The notes under the pieces: model-generated
The model's database searches: none
The model's input: only the letters and a program-made list of their open reading frames with translations
Told to the model about the DNA's origin: nothing
In this document: positions 7,563 to 16,365 of the stretch, piece after piece
Numbering within the stretch: position 1 is the first letter of the stretch
Layout: each line of letters opens with the position of its first letter
NCBI RefSeq assembly: GCF_025490915.1
Contig: NZ_JANQBA010000006.1
Coordinates: forward strand, 1 to 64,000
DNA: 64,000 bases
Direction: 5' to 3'
From: Lacticaseibacillus parakribbianus
GTDB taxonomy: Bacteria; Bacillota; Bacilli; Lactobacillales; Lactobacillaceae
Position numbers and translations under genes: made by a program

Positions 7563-8243
7563 CTAATCCCCGATCGCCGCCAGCACCAGCCGGGCCACGG
7601 CCTTGACGGAAAAAGGATTCTGCCCCGTAATCAACTGGCCGTCCTGCACGGCGAACTCGCGGTAGGCCCGTTTTTGGACGAAGTGAGCACCACGGGCCGT
7701 GGCGGCCTGGCGGTTCAGGAACGGGACGACGCGGCGCTTACCGGCCAGCAGCTCCTCGCTGGCGGTGAAGCCGGTGATGGTGCGACCGGCAATCAGGCGC
7801 CGGCCCGAGGCGTCGGTCACGTTCAAAAGCCCGGCGATGCCGTGACACACCGAGGCGACGAGGCCGCCTTGCGCGTGAATGGCCGCGGCCAGCCGAGACA
7901 GCCCGGCGTCGTCTGGAAAATCCCACATCACGCCGTGGCCGCCGGTGTAGTAAATCGCCGCGTAATCGGCCGGGTTGACCGCGGCCGGGGCCAGCGTGTG
8001 GGTCAGCGCCCGGTCGATGAAGTCCGGCTGCTCGTACACGCGCATGATGTCGGCGTCGACGTAGCGCATGCTGCGCGGATCCAGCGGCACGAAGCCGCCC
8101 TTGGGACTGACGTAATCCACTGCCACGTGGTGAGCGGCCATCGCCGAGACGAACTCGGCGGCCTCGCCCAGCCACAGCCCGGTCGGCTCGGCTCGCTCAC
8201 CGTACTGCATCACATTGGTTTCAACCACCAGCACCTTGGTCAT
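7563..8243 (-). CDS. Type 1 glutamine amidotransferase-like protein (DJ-1/PfpI, Hsp31-like)
   Basis: This 226-residue protein has the nucleophile elbow ASVCHG with Cys133 and the preceding His-containing strand GGHGVMWDF, both typical of the DJ-1/PfpI superfamily. Glu27 in the first segment (LWLGEAAEF) would contact the Cys. The extra N-terminal region (PKGGFVPLDPRS) fits the Hsp31/glyoxalase III-like branch, whose members act on methylglyoxal or serve as stress chaperones. Enzyme activity here is inferred only. The start at 8243 has an AAGGAGGA site upstream. It is a single gene with its own terminator. Confidence 0.85.
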   Translation of the reverse strand: MTKVLVVETNVMQYGERAEPTGLWLGEAAEFVSAMAAHHVAVDYVSPKGGFVPLDPRSMRYVDADIMRVYEQPDFIDRALTHTLAPAAVNPADYAAIYYTGGHGVMWDFPDDAGLSRLAAAIHAQGGLVASVCHGIAGLLNVTDASGRRLIAGRTITGFTASEELLAGKRRVVPFLNRQAATARGAHFVQKRAYREFAVQDGQLITGQNPFSVKAVARLVLAAIGD

Positions 8244-8333
8244 CGTGCTCCTCCTTCGCTCCGCCGTTCAATATTGTGACTCATTAAACCATCACCGAGT
8301 GGCCGCGTCAACCGGCCGCCACCCGTTCACACC

Positions 8334-8759
8334 AAAAAAGCGCCCGGCCCCACTGCGCCGGACGCGCCGAAGCCACCGCAGGGGTAACCCCGCGGCAGCC
8401 TCGGTTATTGTGTTGATGACTTGCGTACTTACGTTGGCGACCTGCGCTCTGGTGCTGATCGCGCCGCGGCAACCGCGCTGCTGCGCGGTGCCTTGGCACA
8501 AGCCGCCTGTCAGTCGGCGCCGCAGCTACCTCGCAATGCGAGTAGGCGTCAGGCTTTGCGGCAGGCGGGTGGTGGTCCACACCCTGGTGGTCGGTCCCAA
8601 TCGGAGGGGACCGTTGCACGAAAACGTCGGCGTTGTTGCCTGGTTCGGCATGGCATGAGTGGGGTACTGGGAATGCTTATGTCCCGGACCGTTCCCCATA
8701 GACGGTGGTCGCGCTGCGGCTGTGATCAAAGCCGCCACCCCGTCCTAAGATAATCATCT
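8334..8759 (-). ncRNA. Candidate structured noncoding RNA, about 425 nt
   Basis: A consensus-like minus-strand promoter (8766-8794) and a clear terminator (stem GCGTCCGGC/GCCGGGCGC, then TTTTTT, 8334-8365) enclose a region without a credible protein. It is full of inverted repeats: CCGCGC/GCGCGG, CTCGCATTGCGAG, GGTCCC/GGGACC, and a long wobble-paired stem closed by GGGGTTACCCC near 8386-8400. I could not match it to tmRNA, RNase P RNA, SRP RNA or 6S RNA. A hydrophobic frame on the plus strand (about 8400-8460) could be a partner, but has no clear ribosome site. Confidence 0.5.
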
Positions 8760-8765
8760 GAAGCA

Positions 8766-8794
8766 AGTGTAAGCCCTGCCATTTCAGCCGTCAA
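8766..8794 (-). promoter_or_regulatory. Promoter of the candidate RNA
   Basis: TTGACG (8794-8789), a 17-bp spacer and TACACT (8771-8766) on the minus strand. The predicted start is near 8759. Confidence 0.65.
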
Positions 8795-8832
8795 CTATTA
8801 AGCTCGCTTGCCGCCACTTTTTCACCACGCAC

Positions 8833-8856
8833 AAAAGGGCCGCGGTCGCGGCCCTT
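8833..8856 (-). terminator. Terminator of the pilus operon
   Basis: The stem AAGGGCCGC/GCGGCCCTT with a 4-nt loop and TTTTG on the minus strand lies directly after the sortase gene. Confidence 0.85.
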
Positions 8857-8861
8857 CCCAG

Positions 8862-10010
8862 TTACGATTTGACAATCCGCCACACGCCGCCTTCCAGCGT
8901 GACGCGCTGGCCCTTCTTCGGGTAGAAGCGCATCTTCTGCTGGCGCAGCTTCTTGACCCCGCAGGCGACGCGCCACTTGCGGCCTTCCTCCTTCAGCAGG
9001 TAGGTGCGACCCGGCAGGTCGTCGATGCTTGCGGTGCCATCCGCCGCGGTGGTCACCGTCAGCACCTGGCGCTTGCGGTACAGCGGCTTGCCGTTGGGCT
9101 TGCACAGCCGGTACGTCACGCCCGGCACCGGGTCACCGTTCGCGTCGACCACCGTGAACCAGAGGTCAAAGAGGTGGCGCCGCAGCAAGAGCCCGTGCAG
9201 GTAGCGGCCGAGTAGCCCCAGCGTCAGCAGCAAGGCCGCGATGCAGCCGAGCAGGATGGCCAGCTGCTGCCAGGTCTCGGCGCTTTGGGCGGCCTTGACC
9301 TCCTTGGCGATTTTGGCCGTGTACGGCACCCGGTAGCCGGTCAACAGCAGCCGGTGCGAGTTGATCATGTACGGGGTGCAGGTCAGAAGCGTCGCGAGGT
9401 CGCGGCCGGGCTCGATTTTCAAGACATCGGTGTCCTCCGGCAGCACGACCTGGATGCGGAAGACCTTGTAGGCCAAGTGGTGCTTGCCGACGGTGAAAAC
9501 GAACAGGTTGCCCTTCTTGACCCGGTTGAGGTCGGAAAAAAGCCGGCGGTCGACCAGGCCGCGGTGGCCGGCGACCACCGTGTGGGTGCTGGGGCCGCCG
9601 GTCGGCAGCGAGGTCCCCGGCACCACGGCGGCACCGACGGCCAGCGTGTCGTCGGTCAGCGTCTTGAACAGCGGCACCGTCAGCGCAATCTTAGGCACCG
9701 TCACCGTGCCGAGCTGGTCTTTTTGCAGGTTGACCTTGTCCTTTTTGTCCATGCCGGAAAACGGATCGGCGTCGGCATGCAGCCCGGACTTCTTCAAAGC
9801 CGCGTTGGCCTTGGCCATCTTGGCGCGTTGGGCCTCGACGTTGGCCGCATTTTGCTTTTCCACCTGGGCCACGCGCCGCGCGTCCAGCAGGCTGTTGAGC
9901 GATTCGACGTAAAACGGGTACAACGCGACCACGACACCGACCATCAGCAAGACGACGGCAATCGCCTGGGTGATCAGGTGGCCACGGGCCCGGGGGTGTT
10001 TTTGTGCCAT
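8862..10010 (-). CDS. Class C (pilus) sortase with an extra C-terminal Cna/SpaA-like domain
   Basis: This is a 382-residue membrane transpeptidase that joins pilin subunits through LPxTG motifs. It has an N-terminal membrane helix (about 12-32), the class C lid motif Asp82-Pro-Phe, catalytic His149 (VVAGHRG), Cys211 (LLTCTPY) and Arg220 (NSHRLLLTGYR), and a second membrane helix (about 248-268). Ordinary pilus sortases end soon after that helix. Here about 100 more residues follow, and 284-345 (DANGDPVPGVTYRL ... TAADGTASIDDLPGRTYLLKEE) resemble a Cna-B/SpaA domain. With two membrane helices this domain would be cytoplasmic, which is odd. ATG 10010 was chosen because AAAGGA precedes it. It is the last gene of the pilus operon. 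Confidence 0.92.
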   Translation of the reverse strand: MAQKHPRARGHLITQAIAVVLLMVGVVVALYPFYVESLNSLLDARRVAQVEKQNAANVEAQRAKMAKANAALKKSGLHADADPFSGMDKKDKVNLQKDQLGTVTVPKIALTVPLFKTLTDDTLAVGAAVVPGTSLPTGGPSTHTVVAGHRGLVDRRLFSDLNRVKKGNLFVFTVGKHHLAYKVFRIQVVLPEDTDVLKIEPGRDLATLLTCTPYMINSHRLLLTGYRVPYTAKIAKEVKAAQSAETWQQLAILLGCIAALLLTLGLLGRYLHGLLLRRHLFDLWFTVVDANGDPVPGVTYRLCKPNGKPLYRKRQVLTVTTAADGTASIDDLPGRTYLLKEEGRKWRVACGVKKLRQQKMRFYPKKGQRVTLEGGVWRIVKS

Positions 10011-10040
10011 TGCGATCCTTTCCATTCGACCCTTACAGCA

Positions 10041-10065
10041 AGCGCCAAGCCTTGCGACTTGGCGC
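10041..10065 (-). promoter_or_regulatory. Intercistronic hairpin between backbone pilin and sortase
   Basis: GCGCCAAG/CTTGGCGC around an 8-nt loop, without a T run, stands between the two genes. It could stabilise the pilin mRNA or lower sortase expression. Confidence 0.5.
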
Positions 10066-10091
10066 CTGTTAAAAGGTCGGATTAAGTTAGC

Positions 10092-11789
10092 TTAAACCTC
10101 TTCGTGGTGCTTGCCGCGACGCAGGAAGAAGACGCCAGCCGCCATGATGGCCAGCCCGGCCACGATGACGATGTAGATCCCCATGCCACCGGTGCTTGGG
10201 AGGATACCCTTAGGGGCGTTGGTAACTTGCTGCGCCTTGGCAGCGTCCGAGTAGTCTTTGTCGGTCCAGTACGATGTTGCATCAACATCGAAGGACAACG
10301 GTGCGGTCGCAACCGCGTAACCCTCAGGTGCTTCGTATTCCTGAATCTCGTACGAGCCATAACCCAGACCCGTAATTTCGAAGGTCCCGTCATCAGCAGA
10401 GGTTAGGGTCACCGCGCCATCCTTCTTGGCAATTTCTGCCGCAGTGGCGCCGTTGACATCGGCCCAGTAGTAGTTGGTTGGAGCGGAGGTGCTTGCCGCA
10501 GCCTTCGTCTCGCTGGTCGAGCTCTCACTGGTCGTAGACGTCGAATCGGAGGACGTTGCGTCTGCATCGGTCGTGGTCGAAGCGACTGGCTTCGTGGTGG
10601 TCAGGTACTGCTTTCCGTCCTTGCTCAACACGACGAACTTGGCATTCGCCAACGTCTTGGTCTTATCATCCGCGTCAACCTTGACGAAGCGCTTGCCGCC
10701 GGTCGTCAGCGGTGTCGTACTGGTGATTGGCTTTGGTGCGTTTGGAACGGTAATGCTGTTGTTCAACGTTTTGCCAGGGGCAAGCAGCTTGTTGATCTGA
10801 GCATTGTAAGTGATGTAGAGGGCCTGACCCGCTGCATCGGCAATCTGATCGTTCTTGAAAGTAAGTGTGAAGCCGGCACCTTGCTTGTCGCTTTGAGGCG
10901 TGGCCTCAACCGTATAGTGGGTGCCGAGTGTCAGCTTGTTGGTGTGAGCCTCGTCCGTGTAAACCGCGATGGAGCTGGCATCAATGTTCAGCCCAACGTC
11001 CGGTGTATCGACAAGTGTGTAAGCGTCCAGCACGGAAATATCCGTTGGGATAGTTTCCATGACGTTGTAGGTCACATCGTCACCGAGCTGGTGAGCAGCG
11101 TTGCCGGCAAGATCCAAGTTCGATTTGCTGTCTGTCGCAAGGTCCTTGGTAGCTGCCTTACCAATTTCGTTCTTTGGGTACACATTGACAGTAGCGCCGT
11201 TATCCGCAGCCTTCAGTGGCAGCACCAGAATGATTGGGTTCGCCTTTTCAATAGTTGCACCACTCTTGTTACCAGAAACGGCCGACTTGGTTTCAAGAAG
11301 CATGTACACAGCCCAGTCGCCGCCAACCTTGTTATCAAGCTTGAACGTCGTGGTCCCGTCGTCGCCGGTCGTCTGTGCGTCACCGACCTTGGTGCCAACC
11401 GTGGTTAGATCTTTTTCGTTTTGAATTGACTGAATTGCCTTTTGCGAAGTTGTACCGTCAGTATCAAGTGCCTTCTTGTAGGCCGAGGTAACGTCGTATG
11501 CCGTGAACTCAACGCCGGGCATCGGTGTCCCACCCTTGAGTTCATCGCTCGAAAGAATGGCACCGGTGTTATCGATTGCTTCTTGTGCGTTGCCGTCCTT
11601 CTGGCTATCCTGAAGGGCCTTCCAGCCATCTTCATCATAGGCCAGTTTGTGAACGGTTACGGTGGTTTGATCCGTTGTTGACGGTTCGTCTGCCGCGCTA
11701 ACGGTCTGAACCCCTACGGCAGCTTGGAATGCCAGCGGCAGAATCAGTAACGCGCTGGCAAGGAGGTGCTTGAGTTGTCCTTTTTTCAT
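10092..11789 (-). CDS. Pilus backbone (major) pilin, LPSTG-anchored
   Basis: This is a 565-residue exported pilin. Residues 1-32 form a signal peptide ending VSA. A pilin motif with Lys206 stands in VNVYPKNEIG; sortase C would use this Lys to link subunits. An E-box-like segment (YEIQEYEAPEGYAV, near 480-495) would support an intramolecular isopeptide bond. The sorting signal is LPSTG at 530-534, followed by a membrane helix and the tail RRGKHHEEV. A Ser/Thr-rich stretch near 415-440 separates domains. The order of motifs matches SpaA-type major pilins of lactobacilli. The start overlaps the stop of the minor pilin gene (ATGA), with GAGGGA upstream. It is the third gene of the operon. Confidence 0.92.
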   Translation of the reverse strand: MKKGQLKHLLASALLILPLAFQAAVGVQTVSAADEPSTTDQTTVTVHKLAYDEDGWKALQDSQKDGNAQEAIDNTGAILSSDELKGGTPMPGVEFTAYDVTSAYKKALDTDGTTSQKAIQSIQNEKDLTTVGTKVGDAQTTGDDGTTTFKLDNKVGGDWAVYMLLETKSAVSGNKSGATIEKANPIILVLPLKAADNGATVNVYPKNEIGKAATKDLATDSKSNLDLAGNAAHQLGDDVTYNVMETIPTDISVLDAYTLVDTPDVGLNIDASSIAVYTDEAHTNKLTLGTHYTVEATPQSDKQGAGFTLTFKNDQIADAAGQALYITYNAQINKLLAPGKTLNNSITVPNAPKPITSTTPLTTGGKRFVKVDADDKTKTLANAKFVVLSKDGKQYLTTTKPVASTTTDADATSSDSTSTTSESSTSETKAAASTSAPTNYYWADVNGATAAEIAKKDGAVTLTSADDGTFEITGLGYGSYEIQEYEAPEGYAVATAPLSFDVDATSYWTDKDYSDAAKAQQVTNAPKGILPSTGGMGIYIVIVAGLAIMAAGVFFLRRGKHHEEV

Positions 11790-12901
11790 TGTTTTTCCCT
11801 CTTATTCGTCTTGGTGTGGAACCAAAAATATAGTGCGATGCCGATGATGACGATCCCCAAGAGCGCCATCGCGGATCTGGCCTCCCCGGTCTGGGGAAGC
11901 CAACCGCCGGTGATCGGCAGGTGTGGCCAAAAGCTGTGGTGCGTGGTGGCCGGTGGCTTGGTACTTGGCGTCGAAGGCGTCGCCGGCGTTGGCGGCGTCG
12001 TCTCCTTGCCAGGCGGTCCGGCCGGCTTCTGCGGGTTGTAGACCCGCAGGACGGCCCGGGCCGACTCGCCGTTTTGGATGTGCCCATCCAGCAGATTGGC
12101 GAGCCGGTGGCCGTTCAGCCACAGATCCGTGGCCGTGACGCGCAAGTCGACGCGCCGGGCCGCGGCGGTGATGGTGAAGCCTTGCGGGGCTCGGACCTCG
12201 CGGAACCAGTAGCGTCCGGCGGGAAGCCGGATGTTTTCCAGCAAAACCGCGCCCGAGGCATCCGAGCGAAGCTTGCGAACCGCCTTGTCGGCTCGCGGTG
12301 CGGTGCTTTCCACCCAGCCGCCGCCGGTGCCGAGGTACTGCCGCGACCCGTCGTGGGTTCGGGCAAGTACGAATCTCGCGCCGGCAAGCGGCGTCTTGGC
12401 GCCATCGACCAGCGTCGCATACTTGTAAAAGTACACGGCCGCGGTCTCGGTCACCGGCTTGGGATACGCCCCGACCACGCCGTCTGCCGGCGTGACCTCA
12501 ACGATGACCGCAAGCGTCCGGGCGAACCCGGCGAAGTCCAGCGTCGCCGCCGTGTCCTGCAAAAGCAGGTAGTCGCGGTTGTCGCTTGGCACCGCCAGGC
12601 TCTCGGCGCCGGTCGCGGCGGCCACCAGGTGGTGGTTGGCCACGAACTGGCGCAGCTTTCTGGCGTCTGCGGCCTGCAGGCGCAGCCTTAGTTCGTCCAG
12701 CGACTCGCCGGCCGCCTTGCGCTTTTGGACGTAGGCGGTGATGTCGTAGGCCGAAAAATTCGGGTGCCCCCGCGACGTGATCGCGCTTGGCGCGTGGATC
12801 ACGACGGTGGCGCTGGCGGCTCTCACCGGTTGCCCCCTCAGGCCGAGGCCCAAGGCGCAACCGATCAGCAAGGCGATGAACACTTGAAGCGATTTTTTCA
12901 T
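11786..12901 (-). CDS. Minor (basal/SpaB-type) pilin with two adjacent sorting motifs
   Basis: This 371-residue exported protein has a signal peptide (1-28) and an N-terminal domain with a pilin-like YPKPVTET segment near 145. A SpaA/Cna-like domain follows (about 155-265: LAGARFVLARTHDG ... YWFREVRAPQGF), then a Pro/Thr-rich wall-spanning stretch. The end reads LPITGGWLPQTGE: LPITG at 328 and LPQTG at 335, then a membrane helix and a basic tail. Either could be the cleavage site; the second stands at the usual distance from the helix. Position and size fit a basal SpaB-like pilin that ends pilus growth on the wall. It overlaps both neighbours by ATGA. Confidence 0.88.
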   Translation of the reverse strand: MKKSLQVFIALLIGCALGLGLRGQPVRAASATVVIHAPSAITSRGHPNFSAYDITAYVQKRKAAGESLDELRLRLQAADARKLRQFVANHHLVAAATGAESLAVPSDNRDYLLLQDTAATLDFAGFARTLAVIVEVTPADGVVGAYPKPVTETAAVYFYKYATLVDGAKTPLAGARFVLARTHDGSRQYLGTGGGWVESTAPRADKAVRKLRSDASGAVLLENIRLPAGRYWFREVRAPQGFTITAAARRVDLRVTATDLWLNGHRLANLLDGHIQNGESARAVLRVYNPQKPAGPPGKETTPPTPATPSTPSTKPPATTHHSFWPHLPITGGWLPQTGEARSAMALLGIVIIGIALYFWFHTKTNKREKQ

Positions 12902-15900
12902 CCGCGCTCACCCGCCTTTCGCTGCACATGCGCCAGCCAGAACAGCCCGGCCGCCGCGGCGAAGGTCAGAGTCGCCAGGATCAGGGGCACCAGCGGCCCC
13001 GTCCCGCCCGTTTTGGGCAAAATGCCCTTCTTCGGATCCTTCACGGTGATGGTGACGACATGCGCCGTCGTGTCGACGCTCGCCACCACCTGGTGCGAGG
13101 CGGCGTCCTTGGCGTCGGCCGCAGTCACCGTGGCCCCTTGCCAGGTCAGTGTCGGCGGCGAGTCGTCGCTGGCGGTCTTGATGGTGATGGCGCCGTTCAG
13201 CGGCACGTAGCCGGCCGGCGCCGTGCCCTCCTCCAGCGTGTAGCCAGCGCCCATGTCGAGGTTCTCGATGGTGGCGCCGGCCGTGGCCGTCGGCTTCAGC
13301 GTGGTGACGGCCTTGCCGTCGGATCCGGTCAGTGGGAACGCCGCCCCATCGATTTGCTTGCCGGTGTCTTGGTCGACCTTGACGACCTTGAGGGACCAGG
13401 GCTTAGCCTCGGGCTGGTCGGTGAAGGTCATGGCGTAGCCGTCGTCGGTGAGCTTCAGCGTGACCGGCAGTTTTTTAATCTCATCGTCTGACAGGGGCGA
13501 GCCCTTGTCGTCGACAAGCTGACCGTTTTGAATGTATATCGGAGTCTTGTCGACCGTGTAGCCAACCGGCGCCGAAATCTCCCACAGCTTGTAACGCACC
13601 CCTGCCTGCATGCTGTGCGTGTAGGTGACGGGGCTAGCGCTGAAGTTGGTCAGGTGACCATCGATGTCGGTAATCAAGACGCCCGGGTTGTCATCTCCGC
13701 GCTGCCAGAAGAAGACGGCGCCGCCGAGTGGATTGCCTTGCGGATTGACCTTGGTGATGGTCAGCGGCTGCAACGCGTCCTCTTGGGTAAAATGCACCAG
13801 GTGAATCGGGCCGCTCTGCGTGTTGTCTGCCGAAAAGCCGTTATCGGTCTGCGACGGCAGGTCAGTCCAGATTGAGGCGTCGGTGAGTTGCGCCTCGGCC
13901 TCCGGAATGGTGGTAGCCGTCAGCACCGTCTCTTGCCAGTCGTACGTTGTACCAGTCACCGGATTGCCGGTGGTGCTGAGGCGCAGCGCGTAGATCTTGG
14001 AGCTGAGCTGCAGCCCCGTCGGCGCCTTGGTTTCCTGCAGCAGGTAAGTTCCTGGCTTCAGCTTCGTCGTGGGATGCAGGTCAGCCTCGGTGGTGGTGAT
14101 GGTTTTCGGTGCGGTGCCAGGATTGCTCAGATCGGTCAGCGTGTAGCTGGCGCCAGCCAGCGGCTCGTCTTCGTCTTTGGTCAGCTTGGTGATATCAAAG
14201 CCGAACTCCGCGTTGGTGACGGTCAGCTCACGCCTGCCGTCGATGTTTTTGGCCTCATACACCGGCGTGTAACCACTCGGTGGGTCCGTCTCCTTCACGT
14301 AATACACCAGCTCGTAACCATCCGCTCGCGTCGGCAGGTTGCTGACGGTGATCGACCAGTTATTGGCCTTCGACAAAACCAGCGGATCGTGGTCGACCTT
14401 CGTGTCATGCGTGGTGCCGTCCGGATCGGTGATGCGCTGGTAAAGCGCCATCGTGACCGAGTCGCTGGCCGGATTACTGCCGGTCAGGCCGGACCACTTC
14501 TTGGTCACCGTGACGCTAGTGGTATCGGGTAATTTGCTCGGTTCGTTGGTGACGATTCGGTTGTTCGACTTTTCATCGGTGGTACTAGTCCAAGGGTTGT
14601 ACTGCAGGTCCCAACGGGAAACCTCACCACCGGAAACATTGACCGAGTTGGCAATCATCGAGCCGAAAATGTGACCCTGTTTATTGATCAGGTTGGCCCC
14701 AGGTGCCAAAATCGTGCCGTAGAAGGTATCACTGGAGACGCTGATGGTTTTGCCCTCGGCGTTCTTGTAGTTCCAAAGAATCTTGTTGGAATATTGGGCG
14801 CGATCTGCATCCTCTTCGAGCGGCATCGGGGTGGCTGAAGCCGCATCAAGCGCATCCTTGGGCGAGTTAGCGGCGGAGACGAACACGACGTTCGGGGCGC
14901 CGACGTCCAGGTTGTCCGGGGCTCCGGTGAAGTCGATATTGATTTCAACTGGCGCCGCGTGCTTGGACAGATCCATGTTCAGGAAGTACACTTTCCCGCC
15001 GGAAGTGACATTGCTGCCGACCGCAAAAATCTGGTCGTAAGGAATGTTGAACTCACGGGCCATTGGCGTCGTGCTGGTGCGGAAGGTCGTGACATCGGTA
15101 TCGATGGTGGTCGGCATCGCGTAGCCCTTTGGCGCCGCCACTTCGCGAAAGCGGTAGTTACCGGAGACGTTGACGGCGACGTTAATTTCACCTTTGTCAT
15201 TCGTATTCAGGATGTAGATGCCGGCGGTCAGGCCGTACTGCTTGCCATCCGCCACCTTGTACAAATCGTTGTAGGCGGTGTCATCCGGAATAATCTGGTG
15301 CTGCGCGTCATACAGGCTGGCCGGCTTGGTGATCAGCTTGTGGTTCTCATCGTAGGTCGGGTTGCCGTCGTCATCGGTCACCGGCAGTTCAGTTCCTGGC
15401 GCCATATCCGCCCACTTCACCGGGTCCGGTGAACCACTGCCGGTGTAGGTCGCGGGATACACCGGGTACTGCACCGTGAACCGGGCCCCGGCCAACAGGG
15501 CGCCGGTCTCGGCATCTTTCTTGGTCAGTTTCAGAGCGTAGGCATTCTCGTAGGTATCCCCGTAGGCATCGGCGGTACCGGTGTTGTTCAAGTCGTAAAT
15601 GGTGAGGTTGGGATCCGCGGTGTCCAGGTCAGTCAGCTTTTCCTGCTTGTCATCGTTGGACAGCTCATCGGACTTGAGGTCGAGGCTATCAAGGACGGCG
15701 GAGATGTTGATGTACGGCGCAACGCTATCGGCCAGCGCGACCTGGCCGGCCTTCAAGTGGTTAAAGTCGCGGCCGTTAATCGCATAAATCTGCCCGACTC
15801 TAGTGGTAACATGAAGGCCACTAATGCCGCTGCCAAGAACTAACTTCGGATTCAACGATGGATCATCCGTGATATCAGGAAGTGTGTTCGTGCCATCCGC

Positions 15901-16365
15901 AAAGTTCTGATAGTAGAAAACGTCGCGGCCATCCGTATCGTTGGCACCTGGGCCGGTGACCAGCTCGCTCTTGAGCTGAACTGGGCTGGCAATCCCGTTA
16001 CCCCCAGTCGATATCGTGCCGGCCGCGACGTTCCCGTGAACGTTGCTGGAGAGGGTCACCGTATTAGCAAAAATAGTGAAGTGCTGGGCACTGCCGAGGT
16101 AGTCATTTTGAGTGGAGGGGAATTCATTGGCGTAGGTCTGAATCTGGGAAATCGGTAATCGTGCGTCGTCGCTGCCGATACCGGAATCGACGGTCATGCG
16201 GGGATCTTGTGTGACCCGAGGTTCAACATCACTGGTGGTTTCGGCATTGGTGTTTGCAAACGCATTGACCAGCACAAAATAGGCGACCCAAAAGACGCCC
16301 ATCAGGCTCAATGCTGCGCCTAATAGACGACCGAGTCGTCTCAGCTGTGCTAGTTGCTGTTGCAT
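12898..16365 (-). CDS. Pilus tip adhesin with choice-of-anchor A and Cna/SpaA domains, LPKTG
   Basis: This is a 1155-residue exported protein. A membrane or signal helix lies at about 15-40. A choice-of-anchor A-type domain starts near 90 (LGSAQHFTIFANTVTLSSN) and seems to resume near 550-600 (GTILAPGANLINK ... VSRWDLQY), with a SpaA-type domain inserted between them. Further Cna-B and SpaA domains follow, with E-box-like segments (YRFREVAAPKGYA, VYYVKETDPPSGY, YLLQETKAPTG). LPKTG stands at 1116, then a helix and a basic tail. No von Willebrand A domain with a MIDAS motif, as in L. rhamnosus SpaC, was seen. The gene leads the operon. ATG 16365 was chosen over 16386 because GGGGGG lies upstream; that site sits in a hairpin. 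Confidence 0.88.
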   Translation of the reverse strand: MQQQLAQLRRLGRLLGAALSLMGVFWVAYFVLVNAFANTNAETTSDVEPRVTQDPRMTVDSGIGSDDARLPISQIQTYANEFPSTQNDYLGSAQHFTIFANTVTLSSNVHGNVAAGTISTGGNGIASPVQLKSELVTGPGANDTDGRDVFYYQNFADGTNTLPDITDDPSLNPKLVLGSGISGLHVTTRVGQIYAINGRDFNHLKAGQVALADSVAPYINISAVLDSLDLKSDELSNDDKQEKLTDLDTADPNLTIYDLNNTGTADAYGDTYENAYALKLTKKDAETGALLAGARFTVQYPVYPATYTGSGSPDPVKWADMAPGTELPVTDDDGNPTYDENHKLITKPASLYDAQHQIIPDDTAYNDLYKVADGKQYGLTAGIYILNTNDKGEINVAVNVSGNYRFREVAAPKGYAMPTTIDTDVTTFRTSTTPMAREFNIPYDQIFAVGSNVTSGGKVYFLNMDLSKHAAPVEINIDFTGAPDNLDVGAPNVVFVSAANSPKDALDAASATPMPLEEDADRAQYSNKILWNYKNAEGKTISVSSDTFYGTILAPGANLINKQGHIFGSMIANSVNVSGGEVSRWDLQYNPWTSTTDEKSNNRIVTNEPSKLPDTTSVTVTKKWSGLTGSNPASDSVTMALYQRITDPDGTTHDTKVDHDPLVLSKANNWSITVSNLPTRADGYELVYYVKETDPPSGYTPVYEAKNIDGRRELTVTNAEFGFDITKLTKDEDEPLAGASYTLTDLSNPGTAPKTITTTEADLHPTTKLKPGTYLLQETKAPTGLQLSSKIYALRLSTTGNPVTGTTYDWQETVLTATTIPEAEAQLTDASIWTDLPSQTDNGFSADNTQSGPIHLVHFTQEDALQPLTITKVNPQGNPLGGAVFFWQRGDDNPGVLITDIDGHLTNFSASPVTYTHSMQAGVRYKLWEISAPVGYTVDKTPIYIQNGQLVDDKGSPLSDDEIKKLPVTLKLTDDGYAMTFTDQPEAKPWSLKVVKVDQDTGKQIDGAAFPLTGSDGKAVTTLKPTATAGATIENLDMGAGYTLEEGTAPAGYVPLNGAITIKTASDDSPPTLTWQGATVTAADAKDAASHQVVASVDTTAHVVTITVKDPKKGILPKTGGTGPLVPLILATLTFAAAAGLFWLAHVQRKAGERG

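Noticed and set aside
8215-8658. Plus-strand frame opposite the candidate RNA as a toxin gene
   Set aside because: Only a short hydrophobic stretch is present; no ribosome site, and the rest is Arg/Cys-rich noise. Kept only as a possibility in the RNA entry.
8334-8759. Assignment of the candidate RNA to tmRNA, RNase P, SRP or 6S RNA
   Set aside because: Their conserved words (for example the SRP GGAAGG/AGCA tip, the RNase P GAGGAAAGTCC word, or a tmRNA tag frame) were not found on either strand.
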